A DNA stretch of 64,000 bases from Sinorhizobium psoraleae (GTDB taxonomy: Bacteria; Pseudomonadota; Alphaproteobacteria; Rhizobiales; Rhizobiaceae). The notes below the pieces were generated by a model. The model searched no databases and was not told the origin of the DNA. It saw only the letters and a program-made list of their open reading frames with translations. A program made the position numbers and the translations under genes. Positions 8,327 through 16,696 of this stretch are shown in pieces (within the stretch, counting starts at the first letter, position 1; each line of letters begins with the position of its first letter). The stretch spans positions 1 through 64,000 of the forward strand of contig NZ_JABEKV010000010.1 of assembly GCF_013283645.1 (NCBI RefSeq). The letters run 5' to 3'.

Positions 8327-9304
8327 ATGGCATGTCAGCTGGAAATGTTTGCCTCGCCGCCTGAGCCAGGCGATGACGTCGTTGTGAAGCTGCGAGCACC
8401 CTTGAAGCTGCGGCGGCAAAAGCCACTCGATGACGAGAGCATGGCCCGTCTTTTGGAGGAGAGCGGCAGCTATCGCGTGCTGCGCAAGCTTGTCGGCCGC
8501 CAGATCGTCGATATACCGCGGCCCGGATTTCCTCGCATCGGAGTGATCGTCGACACCGAGACGACGGGCCTCGACCGCACGAAGGACGAGATTATCGAAA
8601 TCGGCGCAGTTGCGTTTACCTTTGACGACGAAGGCAATATCGGCGACGTCACGGGCGTTTACGGCGGCCTGCAGCAGCCAACCGTCCCAATCCCCCCTGA
8701 AATCACCCGCCTCACAGGAATCACCGACGAGATGGTTGCCGGGCAGATGATCGATGTGGGGTCGCTTCGAGCGTTGCTCGAGCCGTCCGACCTGGTGATC
8801 GCCCACAATGCCGGCTTCGATCGGCCGTTCTGCGAGGCGTTCTCAAGCATGTTTTCCGGCAAGGCATGGGCCTGTTCCGTTAAGGAAGTCGATTGGGCGA
8901 CGCGCGGTTTCGAGGGCACGAAGCTCGGCTATCTGATTGGTCAAAGTGGCTATTTCCACGATGGCCATCGCGCCGTCGACGACTGCTTTGCTCTGCTCGA
9001 GGTGCTCGCCGGCGCCGACGGGGTGACGGAGCCAAGCGCTTTTGCGGAACTTCTCAAGACAAGTCAGCGCTCGCGCGTGCGCATCTTCGCCGAGCACAGC
9101 CCCTTCGACATGAAAGATCATCTGAAGGCTCGGGGATACCGCTGGTCGGATGGCAGCGACGGCCGTCCGAAATCCTGGTGGATCGAAATCGACGAGGAGG
9201 GGCTCGCAGCGGAGCTCGCTTTTCTGAGGTCGGAGATCTACCGGTGGGAAGAGGCCGACCCACCGGTCAAAAGGCTGACGGCGTTTGATCGGTACAAGGC
9301 TTGA
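8327..9304 (+). CDS. DnaQ-type 3'-5' exonuclease (DEDDh family)
   Basis: A 325-residue protein whose central part (about residues 72-235) is a DEDD exonuclease domain. Exo I is VDTETTGLD, with Asp76 and Glu78. Exo II is AHNAGFDRPF. Exo III is HRAVDDC, giving the DEDDh subtype used by the proofreading subunit of DNA polymerase III. The first 70 residues and the C-terminal 90 (with YRWSDGSDGRPKSWWIEI) are extra. This free-standing architecture is common in rhizobia and its substrate is unclear. The start could also be the in-frame ATG at 8345. Confidence 0.9.
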   Translation: MACQLEMFASPPEPGDDVVVKLRAPLKLRRQKPLDDESMARLLEESGSYRVLRKLVGRQIVDIPRPGFPRIGVIVDTETTGLDRTKDEIIEIGAVAFTFDDEGNIGDVTGVYGGLQQPTVPIPPEITRLTGITDEMVAGQMIDVGSLRALLEPSDLVIAHNAGFDRPFCEAFSSMFSGKAWACSVKEVDWATRGFEGTKLGYLIGQSGYFHDGHRAVDDCFALLEVLAGADGVTEPSAFAELLKTSQRSRVRIFAEHSPFDMKDHLKARGYRWSDGSDGRPKSWWIEIDEEGLAAELAFLRSEIYRWEEADPPVKRLTAFDRYKA

Positions 9305-9439
9305 TGGGGATGGTCTTGCGGCGGGCCGTGGCATGCAGGTTGCGCAGGCTCGTTACCGCGATGGTTTTGCCGTCTCGAAAGTCGTGAGGAAGCAACAGCT
9401 GCAGCAGATCGCGGCCCGGCTTGCTCAAGGTGGAACACT

Positions 9440-10045
9440 ATGAAGACACCGTGGAAATTCCTTGCCCAATTGATGTCGCGGCGACCATCGGCGAAAGCGC
9501 AAGAGAGTTCGATCGGGAATGACACCGATACCAAGGCGCTCGAGAGCCAAGTGGAGCATACGTCCGCACTTCCGCCCAGTTCGACTGTTGCTGCCGGCCC
9601 GCCTGCTCACGATGAGGACGTCTCGGTTGATCAAGGGTCGGTCGCATCCGATAAGGCGAAGGGCAATGACGATGTCGCACAGGCGTTAAAACCGCCGATC
9701 GATGCTGAAGAGGCTCAAACAACTGCGCGTCATGAGGCCGACCAGTCGGAGGCCGAAGCGAATTCGTTGGTTCCGAAAAACGCGGCAAGCACAGAGTCGC
9801 GGAGCAAGCCGCGGATCAAGCGTCGAGAAAGTGGGAAGAGAGCCAACGCCCACGTGGCTGCGCAGGCCGCTGTCGCCGCAAAGCATCATCAAAACGTGCA
9901 ACCCGCGTCTTCACGTGACGTGTTTTTTCATGAAGTGGCAACACTTGACGAAGAAATCAAAATGCTGAGGACCCAACTCGCTCAAAAGCTTCATCTGCAG
10001 AACGTTCAGCTTAAAAAGATGCTTGAACGATTCGACGCTTCGTGA
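9440..10045 (+). CDS. SyrB-associated charged protein with C-terminal leucine zipper (copy A)
   Basis: A 201-residue, highly charged, low-complexity protein. The N-terminus MKTPWKFLAQ...SIGNDTDTKALESQVE matches copy B at 11855, and a basic stretch (KPRIKRRESGKRAN) lies near residue 125. The last 35 residues (LDEEIKMLRTQLAQKLHLQN...MLERFD) carry leucines at heptad spacing. They align residue by residue with the C-termini of copy B and of the SyrB-like protein at 11137. No helix-turn-helix is visible. A regulatory or heterodimerising role is an inference. AAGGTGG precedes the start. Confidence 0.7.
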   Translation: MKTPWKFLAQLMSRRPSAKAQESSIGNDTDTKALESQVEHTSALPPSSTVAAGPPAHDEDVSVDQGSVASDKAKGNDDVAQALKPPIDAEEAQTTARHEADQSEAEANSLVPKNAASTESRSKPRIKRRESGKRANAHVAAQAAVAAKHHQNVQPASSRDVFFHEVATLDEEIKMLRTQLAQKLHLQNVQLKKMLERFDAS

Positions 10046-10195
10046 GCTTGGCGGAGCTCCCGACAAGCGCGGCCTTGCGTTATTTCTTGTTTCGCGGCGA
10101 AACTCTCGCAGCCACTCAATTGCATGAGTGCGAGAGCCTGCTGAGCAGGCAGCCATCAATCGGCTCATTGTGCATTCGACGATGCGTGCTGCGCC

Positions 10196-10405
10196 TCAGG
10201 ACAGCCCAGCGACAATGCTCAAGCCCAGGTCGTCGCGAATTCCTGCTTGATAGGCGTTGATCAGCTTTGCGGCGAGCGCTTCAGCTTCTTCAGACTTGCG
10301 TGACAAGGCTCGCCTTTGCAGCTCGTCTTGGAAGGCCCTGCCGATCATCTCCAACTCGTCAGGCCCAATTGGATCGAAACTCATGGTTTGCGCTGAATTC
10401 ATCAT
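10196..10405 (-). CDS. small hypothetical protein
   Basis: A 69-residue protein (MMNSAQTMSFDPIGPDELEM start) of strongly helical, charged composition: AFQDELQRRALSRKSEEAEA then LAAKLINAYQAGIRD. The pattern is like small rhizobial proteins of unknown function. The start is supported by GGAGGGGG a few bases upstream on the minus strand. It stands alone between the zipper-protein genes. Confidence 0.55.
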   Translation of the reverse strand: MMNSAQTMSFDPIGPDELEMIGRAFQDELQRRALSRKSEEAEALAAKLINAYQAGIRDDLGLSIVAGLS

Positions 10406-11068
10406 TCCCCCTCCCTCCGCCGCCCGATGCGACGGAAGACCCTTTGTGCCCCTGCGTTTCAGAAAGGGTGCAGCGTCGCTGGAGATCTATCGAACGTGAG
10501 CCGTCCTTAAGGCCGGACCATCCGTATCGGTCCACTCCAGTGCCGCCATGGCGGACCCGAATAGAAGAGCAGGTATAGCCAGAGCCCCCATGAACCTGAG
10601 CATTTGCAGCCGACGTGTGCGCTTTCCATCCCAATCGTCAGCCATTTGCCACGCCCTTAAAAGCAAGTCGGAAACAGTACGTCAGGATAGAACCAGAGAA
10701 CGACTTTCCGGTCGAGTCTATTTTCAAGTATTACTTTTAAACGAATTTCGTCATTGGGATCTATATTGCGTATCCAACGGCGACGATAGAAAACTAGAAG
10801 TAGACGCCGAGCAAAAACGAAAAATGACCGTCCTGGCCGTGACGGGCGGCGTGATCTCTAGAAGGCGGTGCCCTGCGGCATCATACTGCGATACCGTTCG
10901 AGCTCGCGCGGAACCTGCGCCAACCTGTACGGGTCGCCACGATCGGCAAATTGGGGGGCAGTGGTAAGCAGGGCGCCGTTTTATTTCAGGTGATAGCCGG
11001 GAGCCTTTCACCGTCAATCGTCTGGCTCTAGGCACAAGCCAAACATCAACTATCCGTAAAGGAGGACT
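10406..11068. other. intergenic region with a possible gene fragment at 10858-10983 (minus)
   Basis: No intact gene was found in these 663 bases. The part 10640-10800 is more AT-rich than its surroundings. On the minus strand a frame ending at TAG 10860-10858 encodes PQFADRGDPYRLAQVPRELE and then RYRSMMPQGTAF. This looks like a real C-terminus but has no start, so it may be a fragment left by rearrangement. The right end must carry the promoter for the leader/syrB unit. Confidence 0.35.
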
Positions 11069-11137
11069 ATGATGGTTGTGTTGACTCTGTGGAGCACTCA
11101 GCCGAAAACAGGCGTGACTAAAGGAGGGAATTGCTGA
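11069..11137 (+). CDS. 22-codon leader ORF coupled to the SyrB-like gene
   Basis: ATG at 11069 is preceded by an excellent ribosome site (AAAGGAGG, 11058-11065). The peptide is MMVVLTLWSTQPKTGVTKGG plus Asn-Cys. Its stop TGA (11135-11137) overlaps the ATG of the next gene (11137) as TGATG, and the SyrB ribosome site (AAGGAGGG) lies inside it. This is the layout of translational coupling or of a leader peptide controlling the downstream gene. The peptide itself was not recognised. Confidence 0.5.
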   Translation: MMVVLTLWSTQPKTGVTKGGNC

Positions 11138-11592
11138 TGGCTGACGAGAGTAATGCGGGACCAGTTGCTGCGGCTGTAGCGACGGACGCAGAAGTGAAAG
11201 CACCAACGGCTAAGAAGCGGAGGTCGCCACGGCCTCAGAAGGCGGCTTCCGAGCCAGCTCAATCAAAGACGCCCGCCGCTAAACGCAGGGGGTACACCGA
11301 GCAAGAGAAGAGCGAGAAACTCAAGCTGATCGAGACGCAAGTCAGCGGAGGCAGCACCCTCAAGGACGCTATCAAGAGCGCCGGCATATCGGAGCAAACC
11401 TACTATCACTGGAAAGGTGCTGCGAAGCCTGTCGAGCAAAAGGACTCTAAGAGCACCAAGCCCCTGCCGGCCAGCGATGAGTTGGCAGATCTTGTCCAGC
11501 TGGAAGAGGAAAACCAGAGGCTCCGCAAACTACTGGCGGAGAAGCTGCGAGCGGAAAATGCCGAACTGCGCAAGAGGCTCGGTCTGGACTAA
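11137..11592 (+). CDS. syrB: SyrB-like transcriptional regulator
   Basis: A 151-residue protein closely following the pattern of Sinorhizobium SyrB/SyrB2. It begins MADESN, followed by an Ala/Lys/Arg/Pro-rich basic region (about 25-55) and then a transposase-OrfA-like helix-turn-helix (about 60-95: KLKLIETQVSGGSTLKDAIK, SAGISEQTYYHWK). It ends in a leucine-zipper tail (LEEENQRLRKLLAEKLRAEN...LRKRLGLD). SyrB is known in S. meliloti as a regulator affecting syrM/nod circuitry. ATG 11137 was chosen over TTG 11131 for the AAGGAGGG at 11121-11128. Confidence 0.8.
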   Translation: MADESNAGPVAAAVATDAEVKAPTAKKRRSPRPQKAASEPAQSKTPAAKRRGYTEQEKSEKLKLIETQVSGGSTLKDAIKSAGISEQTYYHWKGAAKPVEQKDSKSTKPLPASDELADLVQLEEENQRLRKLLAEKLRAENAELRKRLGLD

Positions 11593-11854
11593 CCAGGACC
11601 GGGAATGCGCGGGCGACAGTTTCTTCGGCGTCCTCCGTGTTACGCCAGAAGCTTATATTTGCTCCCTATGTGGCATTTGCGCGGAAAACGAAGCGCTGCT
11701 GTTCCCCCACTCTTGCCGGGTGAAAGGCGCGCCAGCTGCGATTGTTGGCGAGCAGTTGAAGCGCGCGAGGAGGGGCTGTATTGCTGCGCCGGCAGGAATG
11801 CAGCGGCGCCAATTGGCGTTGCATTTTTCAGGGGTTGCTTAGGATCGAAAGTAG

Positions 11855-12466
11855 ATGAAGACGCCACATCGGAGATTCGTTGTTGAATTCAAGTCGGGGC
11901 GACGACAGCCAAAAGCCCAGACGAACTCAATCTGGGGAGACACAGATCTCAAGGCCTTGGCCCGCGAAGTGGAAGGTACGGCGCCGCATCTGTTCAATTC
12001 AGATGAAACACCTGGAACGCCTGACTCGGGTGAAACTGGGCCGGCTGATCCGATCAAGGCAGAGTCTGTCAACGAGCGCGCCGACGATATCGACGTTACA
12101 CCAGAAACGATACCCTTTGCCAACGGCGTAGAGGCCGAAATCTCGAAGCACCATGAGGCAGATCATCCGGCCGAAACGGTTGAGCAAGTACAGGAGAGCC
12201 GACTGGCATCACAGGCTCGAACGACATCAACCGGCACTCCTCGAAAGCGCGCCAAGCGCGCCGCCGCCCAGACGATCACGGTCAACTCGAAGCTTGGGCA
12301 CGAGGATCGAAAGCCGCAGACCGGGCCTGTCGACAATCCGATCTCACTCGACGAGCTCGCCGCCCTGGACACAGCCAACAAGCGCCTCAAGAGGTTACTG
12401 GCCGACCAGCTTCGTGCACAGAATCTTTGGCTCAAGCAGATGCTTGAACGATTTGATGTCGAATAG
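11855..12466 (+). CDS. SyrB-associated charged protein with C-terminal leucine zipper (copy B)
   Basis: A 203-residue paralogue of copy A (9440). The N-terminus MKTPHRRFVVEFKSGRRQPK and the SIWGDTDLKALAREVE block match copy A's SIGNDTDTKALESQVE. The middle is acidic and disordered, with a basic patch (TPRKRAKRAAAQT, about residue 135). The C-terminus (LDTANKRLKRLLADQLRAQN...MLERFD) aligns with the zipper of the SyrB-like protein. There is no helix-turn-helix. Together with SyrB and copy A it forms a three-gene family within 3 kb. The ribosome site is weak (GAAAG). Confidence 0.7.
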   Translation: MKTPHRRFVVEFKSGRRQPKAQTNSIWGDTDLKALAREVEGTAPHLFNSDETPGTPDSGETGPADPIKAESVNERADDIDVTPETIPFANGVEAEISKHHEADHPAETVEQVQESRLASQARTTSTGTPRKRAKRAAAQTITVNSKLGHEDRKPQTGPVDNPISLDELAALDTANKRLKRLLADQLRAQNLWLKQMLERFDVE

Positions 12467-12793
12467 CGAAGTCGCACCACTGGCGTCAGGGCAAAGAAAA
12501 CCGCTGAGCCGCGGGTTCCGCGGATAGCCGCGCGCGGGCTGCACCACCTCAATGTCATCTGCCGGGTTTATGCGCTTTGCACGCTTTGCACTACTGAAGG
12601 GGGCGGGCCTGAGAACCCGATATTGCTAAGCCGACGGAACGTGGAGGTTGGCGCTTGGAGTGCAGCGGTGATGCGCCTGAGCTTGGCGGAGTCGACATCG
12701 GCACCCAATTTTGGGCGCCAGTGAGACCGCAGGTCAAGGAGAGGTCCTTGATGCTATATCCCATTGCCTCGCGAGATTGCTTGACAGCGAAAC
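12467..12793. other. intergenic, no gene seen
   Basis: A 327-base stretch after copy B. It contains a GC-rich palindromic run near 12505-12540 (gagccgcgggttccgcgg) that could act as a terminator for copy B, but has no T-run. No coding pattern was recognised. Confidence 0.35.
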
Positions 12794-12958
12794 CTATATC
12801 GACGCGGCCTCGGCACGTGGCAACGTCTGTATGCGCTCGATCGCAAGGCCAGGCTTTAATTCGAGATTCTCGTCCTGATAGACGAGGCGCTCGTCGATGT
12901 GGGAGAGCAACGAAGTGTTCTCATTGAGGTTGGCGTATTGCGGATCGAGCGTTTCATT
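12794..12958 (-). pseudogene. fragment of a peptide ABC-transporter substrate-binding protein
   Basis: On the minus strand, from 12958, the frame reads NETLDPQYANLNENTSLLSH followed by IDERLVYQDENLELKPGLA. This is the mature N-terminal pattern of DppA/OppA-type periplasmic binding proteins (TLDPQYAN...E.LVY.DENL.LKPGLA). It ends at an in-frame TAG after about 55 codons, has no start or signal peptide, and no permease genes are near. It is a stranded remnant. Confidence 0.65.
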
Positions 12959-13119
12959 TGAAGTTCCTTATTTTAGTTATTGTTAGAGTCGTGACGCCGA
13001 GCTGATCTCCAACGCGTGCGTTCATGAAATCGATTGGTCAAAAGCCAGGCCTGCTCTGCAGAGATCCCAGGGGAATGCGCGGTCACTGAGCGGAAGGTCT
13101 GTTCAGCCGTCTTGCAACG

Positions 13120-13626
13120 CTAGTCGGGTTCGGGCGTCGTTTGCCGATCGGTCGCACCAAGAACCAGGTCGATTTTCAGGAGGTCGGCGATGACGCCGCG
13201 GATTTGCGGCCACGGTTCCTCGGGGCTGTTGGGGGAGGGCTGCCACTTGGTGACGGCGGCGTGGAGCTTGGCGGCAGCGCCGGCGACCGACACCGCCGGT
13301 GTCTCCCACAAGGTTTGCGCGGCCTGTTCCTCGACAATGGATGCACGATCTTCAGCTTCGAGTGCCTCGCTGTAGGTTCGCGAACCTGCAACCGGAAAGA
13401 GCGATCTCTCGAGCCGCTGCTGGCGGAAACTCGATTCGCCTAAACGTTGCCAAGCGCTGCACCACTGATGCCAGAGCGCGAGCGCCGGATCGTCATCGCA
13501 CCCATCCCAGGACAGCTGCTTCGTCCGAGTAAGTTCTTGAAATGTGGGTAAAGACGCCGCCACGAAGGAATGAAAATCCCCGAGGGTGACCGTAGACAAA
13601 GTTCTGCTATTGTCGGAATCAGCCAT
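13120..13626 (-). CDS. hypothetical protein, 168 residues
   Basis: A soluble 168-residue protein starting MADSDNSRTLSTVTLGDFHS. It is Trp/Gln/Glu-rich and helical (ALALWHQWCSAWQRLGESSF, EALEAEDRASIVEEQAAQTL), and similar frames occur in phage- and plasmid-borne rhizobial hypotheticals. Start 13626 is supported by GGGAG upstream on the minus strand; the longer frame to 13755 has no such site. It is divergent from the small XRE regulator. No function can be assigned. Confidence 0.6.
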   Translation of the reverse strand: MADSDNSRTLSTVTLGDFHSFVAASLPTFQELTRTKQLSWDGCDDDPALALWHQWCSAWQRLGESSFRQQRLERSLFPVAGSRTYSEALEAEDRASIVEEQAAQTLWETPAVSVAGAAAKLHAAVTKWQPSPNSPEEPWPQIRGVIADLLKIDLVLGATDRQTTPEPD

Positions 13627-13766
13627 GATCCGAGCTCCCATAAGCTTGGTTGTGGTCAGGCTGTATTCGGTGTTCCAGCACCGGATGCAGCCGCAGTTCC
13701 CTTGATACCGCCATTCGAGAGTGAACTGCAGTCTCAAGAAACGTCTAGGTAGCACACGAGATCGTC

Positions 13767-14030
13767 GTGATCAATTCGAAATCATATGATGCCAACGAAA
13801 TCACTGGCGCCCAGATACGTGCGGCCCGCGCGTTGATCCGTTGGAGCGCAAAAGAACTAGCAAAAGCAGCTGGTATTGGTGTTGCAACGGTGAGCCGTGC
13901 GGAAGTTGAGGATGGAACCACATCCCTTACGAGTGCAAACCTAAAGGCCATTCGACTGGCTTTGGAAACCGCCGGGCTAGAGTTCATCCCTGAGAATGGC
14001 GGCGGCGTGGGTGTTCGTTTCAAGAAGTAG
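13767..14030 (+). CDS. small XRE-family DNA-binding protein
   Basis: An 87-residue Cro/C1-type helix-turn-helix protein: GAQIRAARALIRWSAKELAK then AAGIGVATVSRAE (residues about 14-48), ending ...LETAGLEFIPENGGGVGVRF. This ending is typical of the short alphaproteobacterial XRE regulators that often sit alone. The start is GTG at 13767 with a weak AGGTAG site. The divergent gene at 13626 is its nearest possible target. Confidence 0.8.
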   Translation: MINSKSYDANEITGAQIRAARALIRWSAKELAKAAGIGVATVSRAEVEDGTTSLTSANLKAIRLALETAGLEFIPENGGGVGVRFKK

Positions 14031-14103
14031 TAGTTGGCTGGTCCGTCTATGGCCCGAACGCCTCACCGCTCTTCGCAGGCCGAGCACTTCGGCGGCAACC
14101 TAG

Positions 14104-14322
14104 TCAGCAAATTGCCCACGCGGGTGGCCGGTTTTCCTGATCGGCCGCCGGGCATATATTTTGCCGAGCAAAATTCTCACCAAGCGCAGCAAGCACACGC
14201 CGCAAAGCCTTCTCGTTGACAAAGGCGTCAGCCCGAACGCGAACGCCATTGGCAAGATCGACTTCGATGACGCCGGGGCGCTCGTCCACGAAGGTATATC
14301 TGGCTTGCCGGCCGGTAGACAC
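14104..14322 (-). pseudogene. probable IS66-family accessory protein (TnpA) remnant
   Basis: The minus-strand frame MSTGRQARYTFVDERPGVIE continues with VDLANGVRVRADAFVNEKALRRVLAALG. This looks like the C-terminal ...ANGVRVRV...ALRRVLAAL motif of IS66 TnpA proteins. The helix-turn-helix N-terminus is missing and the true C-terminus runs into unrelated sequence. It lies head to head with the tnpC remnant, opposite to the usual IS66 order, so the element has been rearranged. The family call is moderate. Confidence 0.4.
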
Positions 14323-14394
14323 GCCGTGGATTCGATGGTCTGTCGGCGAAGGTCGTCACACGTTGAATGCTGATCCCTATCGCGGCTCGACGTG

Positions 14395-14634
14395 AAGTCT
14401 TCCCTGGGCCGCAAACCTTACCGGCGCATCTGCCGAGAGACCCGATCGCCCACCAACCGGCCCGTTCCTGTCCGAACTGCGGCGGGACCGTGTTCAGCAA
14501 GATCGGCACGGATGAGCGCGCGAAGTGCTGGAATATGCGCCTTCGCACTTCAAGCGGGTCGTGCATCTTCGCCCGAGGATGAGTTGCCGGGCCTGCGAGA
14601 CGATCCTGCATGCGCCTATGCCATTGCTGCCGAG
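14395..14634 (+). pseudogene. IS66-family transposase (TnpC) remnant with frameshifts
   Basis: Reading across frames gives GRKP / LPAHLPRDPIAHQPARSCPN and CGGTVFSKIGTDER in one frame. After a shift near 14518 it continues EVLEYAPSHFKRVVHLRPRM and SCRACETILHAPMP. This is the helical segment and CPxCGG...SCRAC zinc-finger region of IS66 transposases. At least two frameshifts are present, and the DDE catalytic domain that should follow is gone; similarity stops near 14634. It is a dead remnant bordering the 3' end of the CelD/TPR-like gene. Confidence 0.8.
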
Positions 14635-14662
14635 CCCGCTGCACACTCTTGGGCGACAAGCA

Positions 14663-15907
14663 TTAATGCTTCAGCCTCGAGCCATTGCAGGCGTGCTCGC
14701 ATGATCGGGCGTGCAGGTGCACCCAGGCGCCGCTGGGAAGAGAAGGCTCGAGCAACCACGGCGCAAATGTCAGGAAGCGCGCCGAACGCACGGAGACCGG
14801 ATCTGCGTGGCGGAACAGCGGACCGGTAGGCTCGAAGGAAATCGACTGCTGTTGCACCTCCGGTTGCTTCTCCATGCCGCAGACGGGTTCCAGGCGGCGC
14901 AGGACCTCGCGTGCCTTCAGCTTGCAGCGAACGTGGTCCGAGTCGTCGGACACGACCCTGTCGAAACTGAGAAATGCTGCGATGGCGGCATCCCTGCGGC
15001 CGGCGGCCAGAAGCGTGACCGCGAGCTTGTAGCGCGGGATGCCCCGATGGGGATGCCGCCCAACGAGCTTCTCGAAGGTTTTGCTTGCCTCGCGATAGAA
15101 GCCCTGCTCCATCTGCGTGTCGCCAAGCCGATGAAGGATTTCGTCGGCGTCGGGAAGCGCCGATAACAGCCCGCGATAGAGATATTCCGCCTCGGCGTGG
15201 TCGCCCCTATCGCTGCAGAGCTGCGCAAGTGCGTAGCGGGCTTGCACATGGCCAGGGATGGTGCGGATCACTTGACGATACCCCGCTTCCGCCGCGTCGA
15301 GCGCGCCTTCGACATGCAGCGCCATCGCCCGCTCGAACACGTAGCCGACACTGCGGCGGTTCAGCCTGTCATGCAGGTTTCGGCCCGTCCGCGTTCTGAT
15401 AAGCACGCAGTGAACCGGGTCCTTGTCCATCTCGCCTGTCGCTCGATCCTCGCAGCTTCGGGCAAGCGGCCCGTCGGGAAACGCCTGCAGCAAGTGTTCG
15501 AGCCTGGCGGACGAGGGCTCACAAAGCTCGATCCGCATGCTCGTCCAACTTTCGCTCATGAGGAAGCCGGCGAAGGCGTCTGCCGCCTCGGCTTCCAGGC
15601 CGGGCATGCAGAGAAAGCCACTCTCGCCGCTGTCGCGATTGCCGATCATCAGAAGCTGGTCCGAGAAAAGCCCCGTGTCGTCATCCTGGAGAGTCGTGAC
15701 CTCCAGCGGCAGAAAAGCGTCGTAGCGATGGTCAGTCTGCTCCTGCCGGAAGGCCAGAATGAACCATCGTTCCCGACAGGACAGGTATTCTTTCAGACAA
15801 GTCCAGGAGAGTAAAGGATGAGATTCTGGATCCGAACGATATACTCTGTTCCAATTTTTCCGAATGCTCTCAAATTCTTTAGCATAGCCAATAACATTTA
15901 TTATCAT
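14663..15907 (-). CDS. CelD-like N-terminal domain plus tetratricopeptide repeats
   Basis: A 414-residue cytoplasmic protein. Residues 1-about 150 (MIINVIGYAKEFESIRKNWN, RERWFILAFRQEQT, FLPLEVTTLQDDD) resemble the first half of CelD/GNAT-type acyltransferases (W...N...P...SW pattern), but the second acyltransferase half is not evident. Residues about 190-340 form TPR units (AMALHVEGALDAAEAGYRQV, ARYALAQLCSDRGDHAEAEY, GDTQMEQGFYREASKTFEKL). Start 15907 fits the N-terminal motif and GAGAGAGGCGAAG upstream. The 3' end lies about 30 bases from the IS66 remnant and may be altered. The combination suggests a surface-polysaccharide link, which is an inference. Confidence 0.7.
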   Translation of the reverse strand: MIINVIGYAKEFESIRKNWNRVYRSDPESHPLLSWTCLKEYLSCRERWFILAFRQEQTDHRYDAFLPLEVTTLQDDDTGLFSDQLLMIGNRDSGESGFLCMPGLEAEAADAFAGFLMSESWTSMRIELCEPSSARLEHLLQAFPDGPLARSCEDRATGEMDKDPVHCVLIRTRTGRNLHDRLNRRSVGYVFERAMALHVEGALDAAEAGYRQVIRTIPGHVQARYALAQLCSDRGDHAEAEYLYRGLLSALPDADEILHRLGDTQMEQGFYREASKTFEKLVGRHPHRGIPRYKLAVTLLAAGRRDAAIAAFLSFDRVVSDDSDHVRCKLKAREVLRRLEPVCGMEKQPEVQQQSISFEPTGPLFRHADPVSVRSARFLTFAPWLLEPSLPSGAWVHLHARSCEHACNGSRLKH

Positions 15908-16444
15908 CTTCGCCTCTCTCTGAGGCGGTATTTGCAATACCGACCAATAAAAATGTTGATCCAATATGATAAAACTAAAATAAAAATCTCAGGCCCAACG
16001 GCCATCAATGTGTCTATGCAGTATGGAGCGAGGCGTCCGGTACCGGTGCGCCTCGTGATTGATTTTATCAGGCTGGAGCCCGTGATGCGAGCGGAAAACA
16101 ACGTGCGGTTTTCTCGTCTTCCCAAACGACGCAGGCGATACGGGAAATCTTGCGGCCAACCGCTCCTTGAATTCGACATCGAATGCTGATGCGAAGCGTT
16201 CCTTTCATTCCGCGGTGATCTTGCCGCTTGAGGGCACATCGCGAAGCACCGACGTGCAATTCGGCAGCGGACATTGGCACGACCGGCTCTGTTACCGTTC
16301 CCGTTCTTTGCTTTATTCGAGGTCGCATAATGTATCGACAGGAACGGGAATCTGCGCACTGCCATGCCGCGGATTTGGTATCGCGACGGCGGACTCGCGG
16401 TTGAAGGGCGGCGGCCGGTCTTGCCAATTTTTGCCAACGCCGCT
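15908..16444. other. AT-rich intergenic region
   Basis: This 537-base gap has an AT-rich left half (15830-16010), likely the promoter of the TPR gene, and no convincing gene. Long frames on the minus strand here have basic, low-complexity translations and no ribosome sites. Confidence 0.45.
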
Positions 16445-16456
16445 ATGGTCATTCGC

Positions 16457-16696
16457 ATGAGCACAATGAACATTTCCTTGCCGGATCATCTCAAGAGCTT
16501 CGTCGATGAGCAAGTCGCCGGACGGGGCTATGGGACAAGTAGTGAGTATATTCGGGAGTTGATACGTCGAGATCAGGATCGCCTCGCGTTACGCAGGCTG
16601 TTGCTTGACGGAGCCTCGTCTGCACCAACCGAGCCGGTCGATGCGGAATATTTCCCCAGCCTGCGCGATCGAGTTCGTGGTCTGCGCAGAAAGTGA
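16457..16696 (+). CDS. parD: ParD-family antitoxin
   Basis: A 79-residue antitoxin. MSTMNISLPDHLKSFVDEQV followed by GYGTSSEYIRELIRRDQ is the ribbon-helix-helix DNA-binding pattern of ParD/CopG-type antitoxins, and the C-terminal tail (EPVDAEYFPSLRDRVRGLRR) should wrap the toxin. The start could also be ATG 16445. The stop overlaps the toxin's GTG start by four bases. As in other ParDE modules, the antitoxin probably represses its own promoter. Confidence 0.93.
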   Translation: MSTMNISLPDHLKSFVDEQVAGRGYGTSSEYIRELIRRDQDRLALRRLLLDGASSAPTEPVDAEYFPSLRDRVRGLRRK

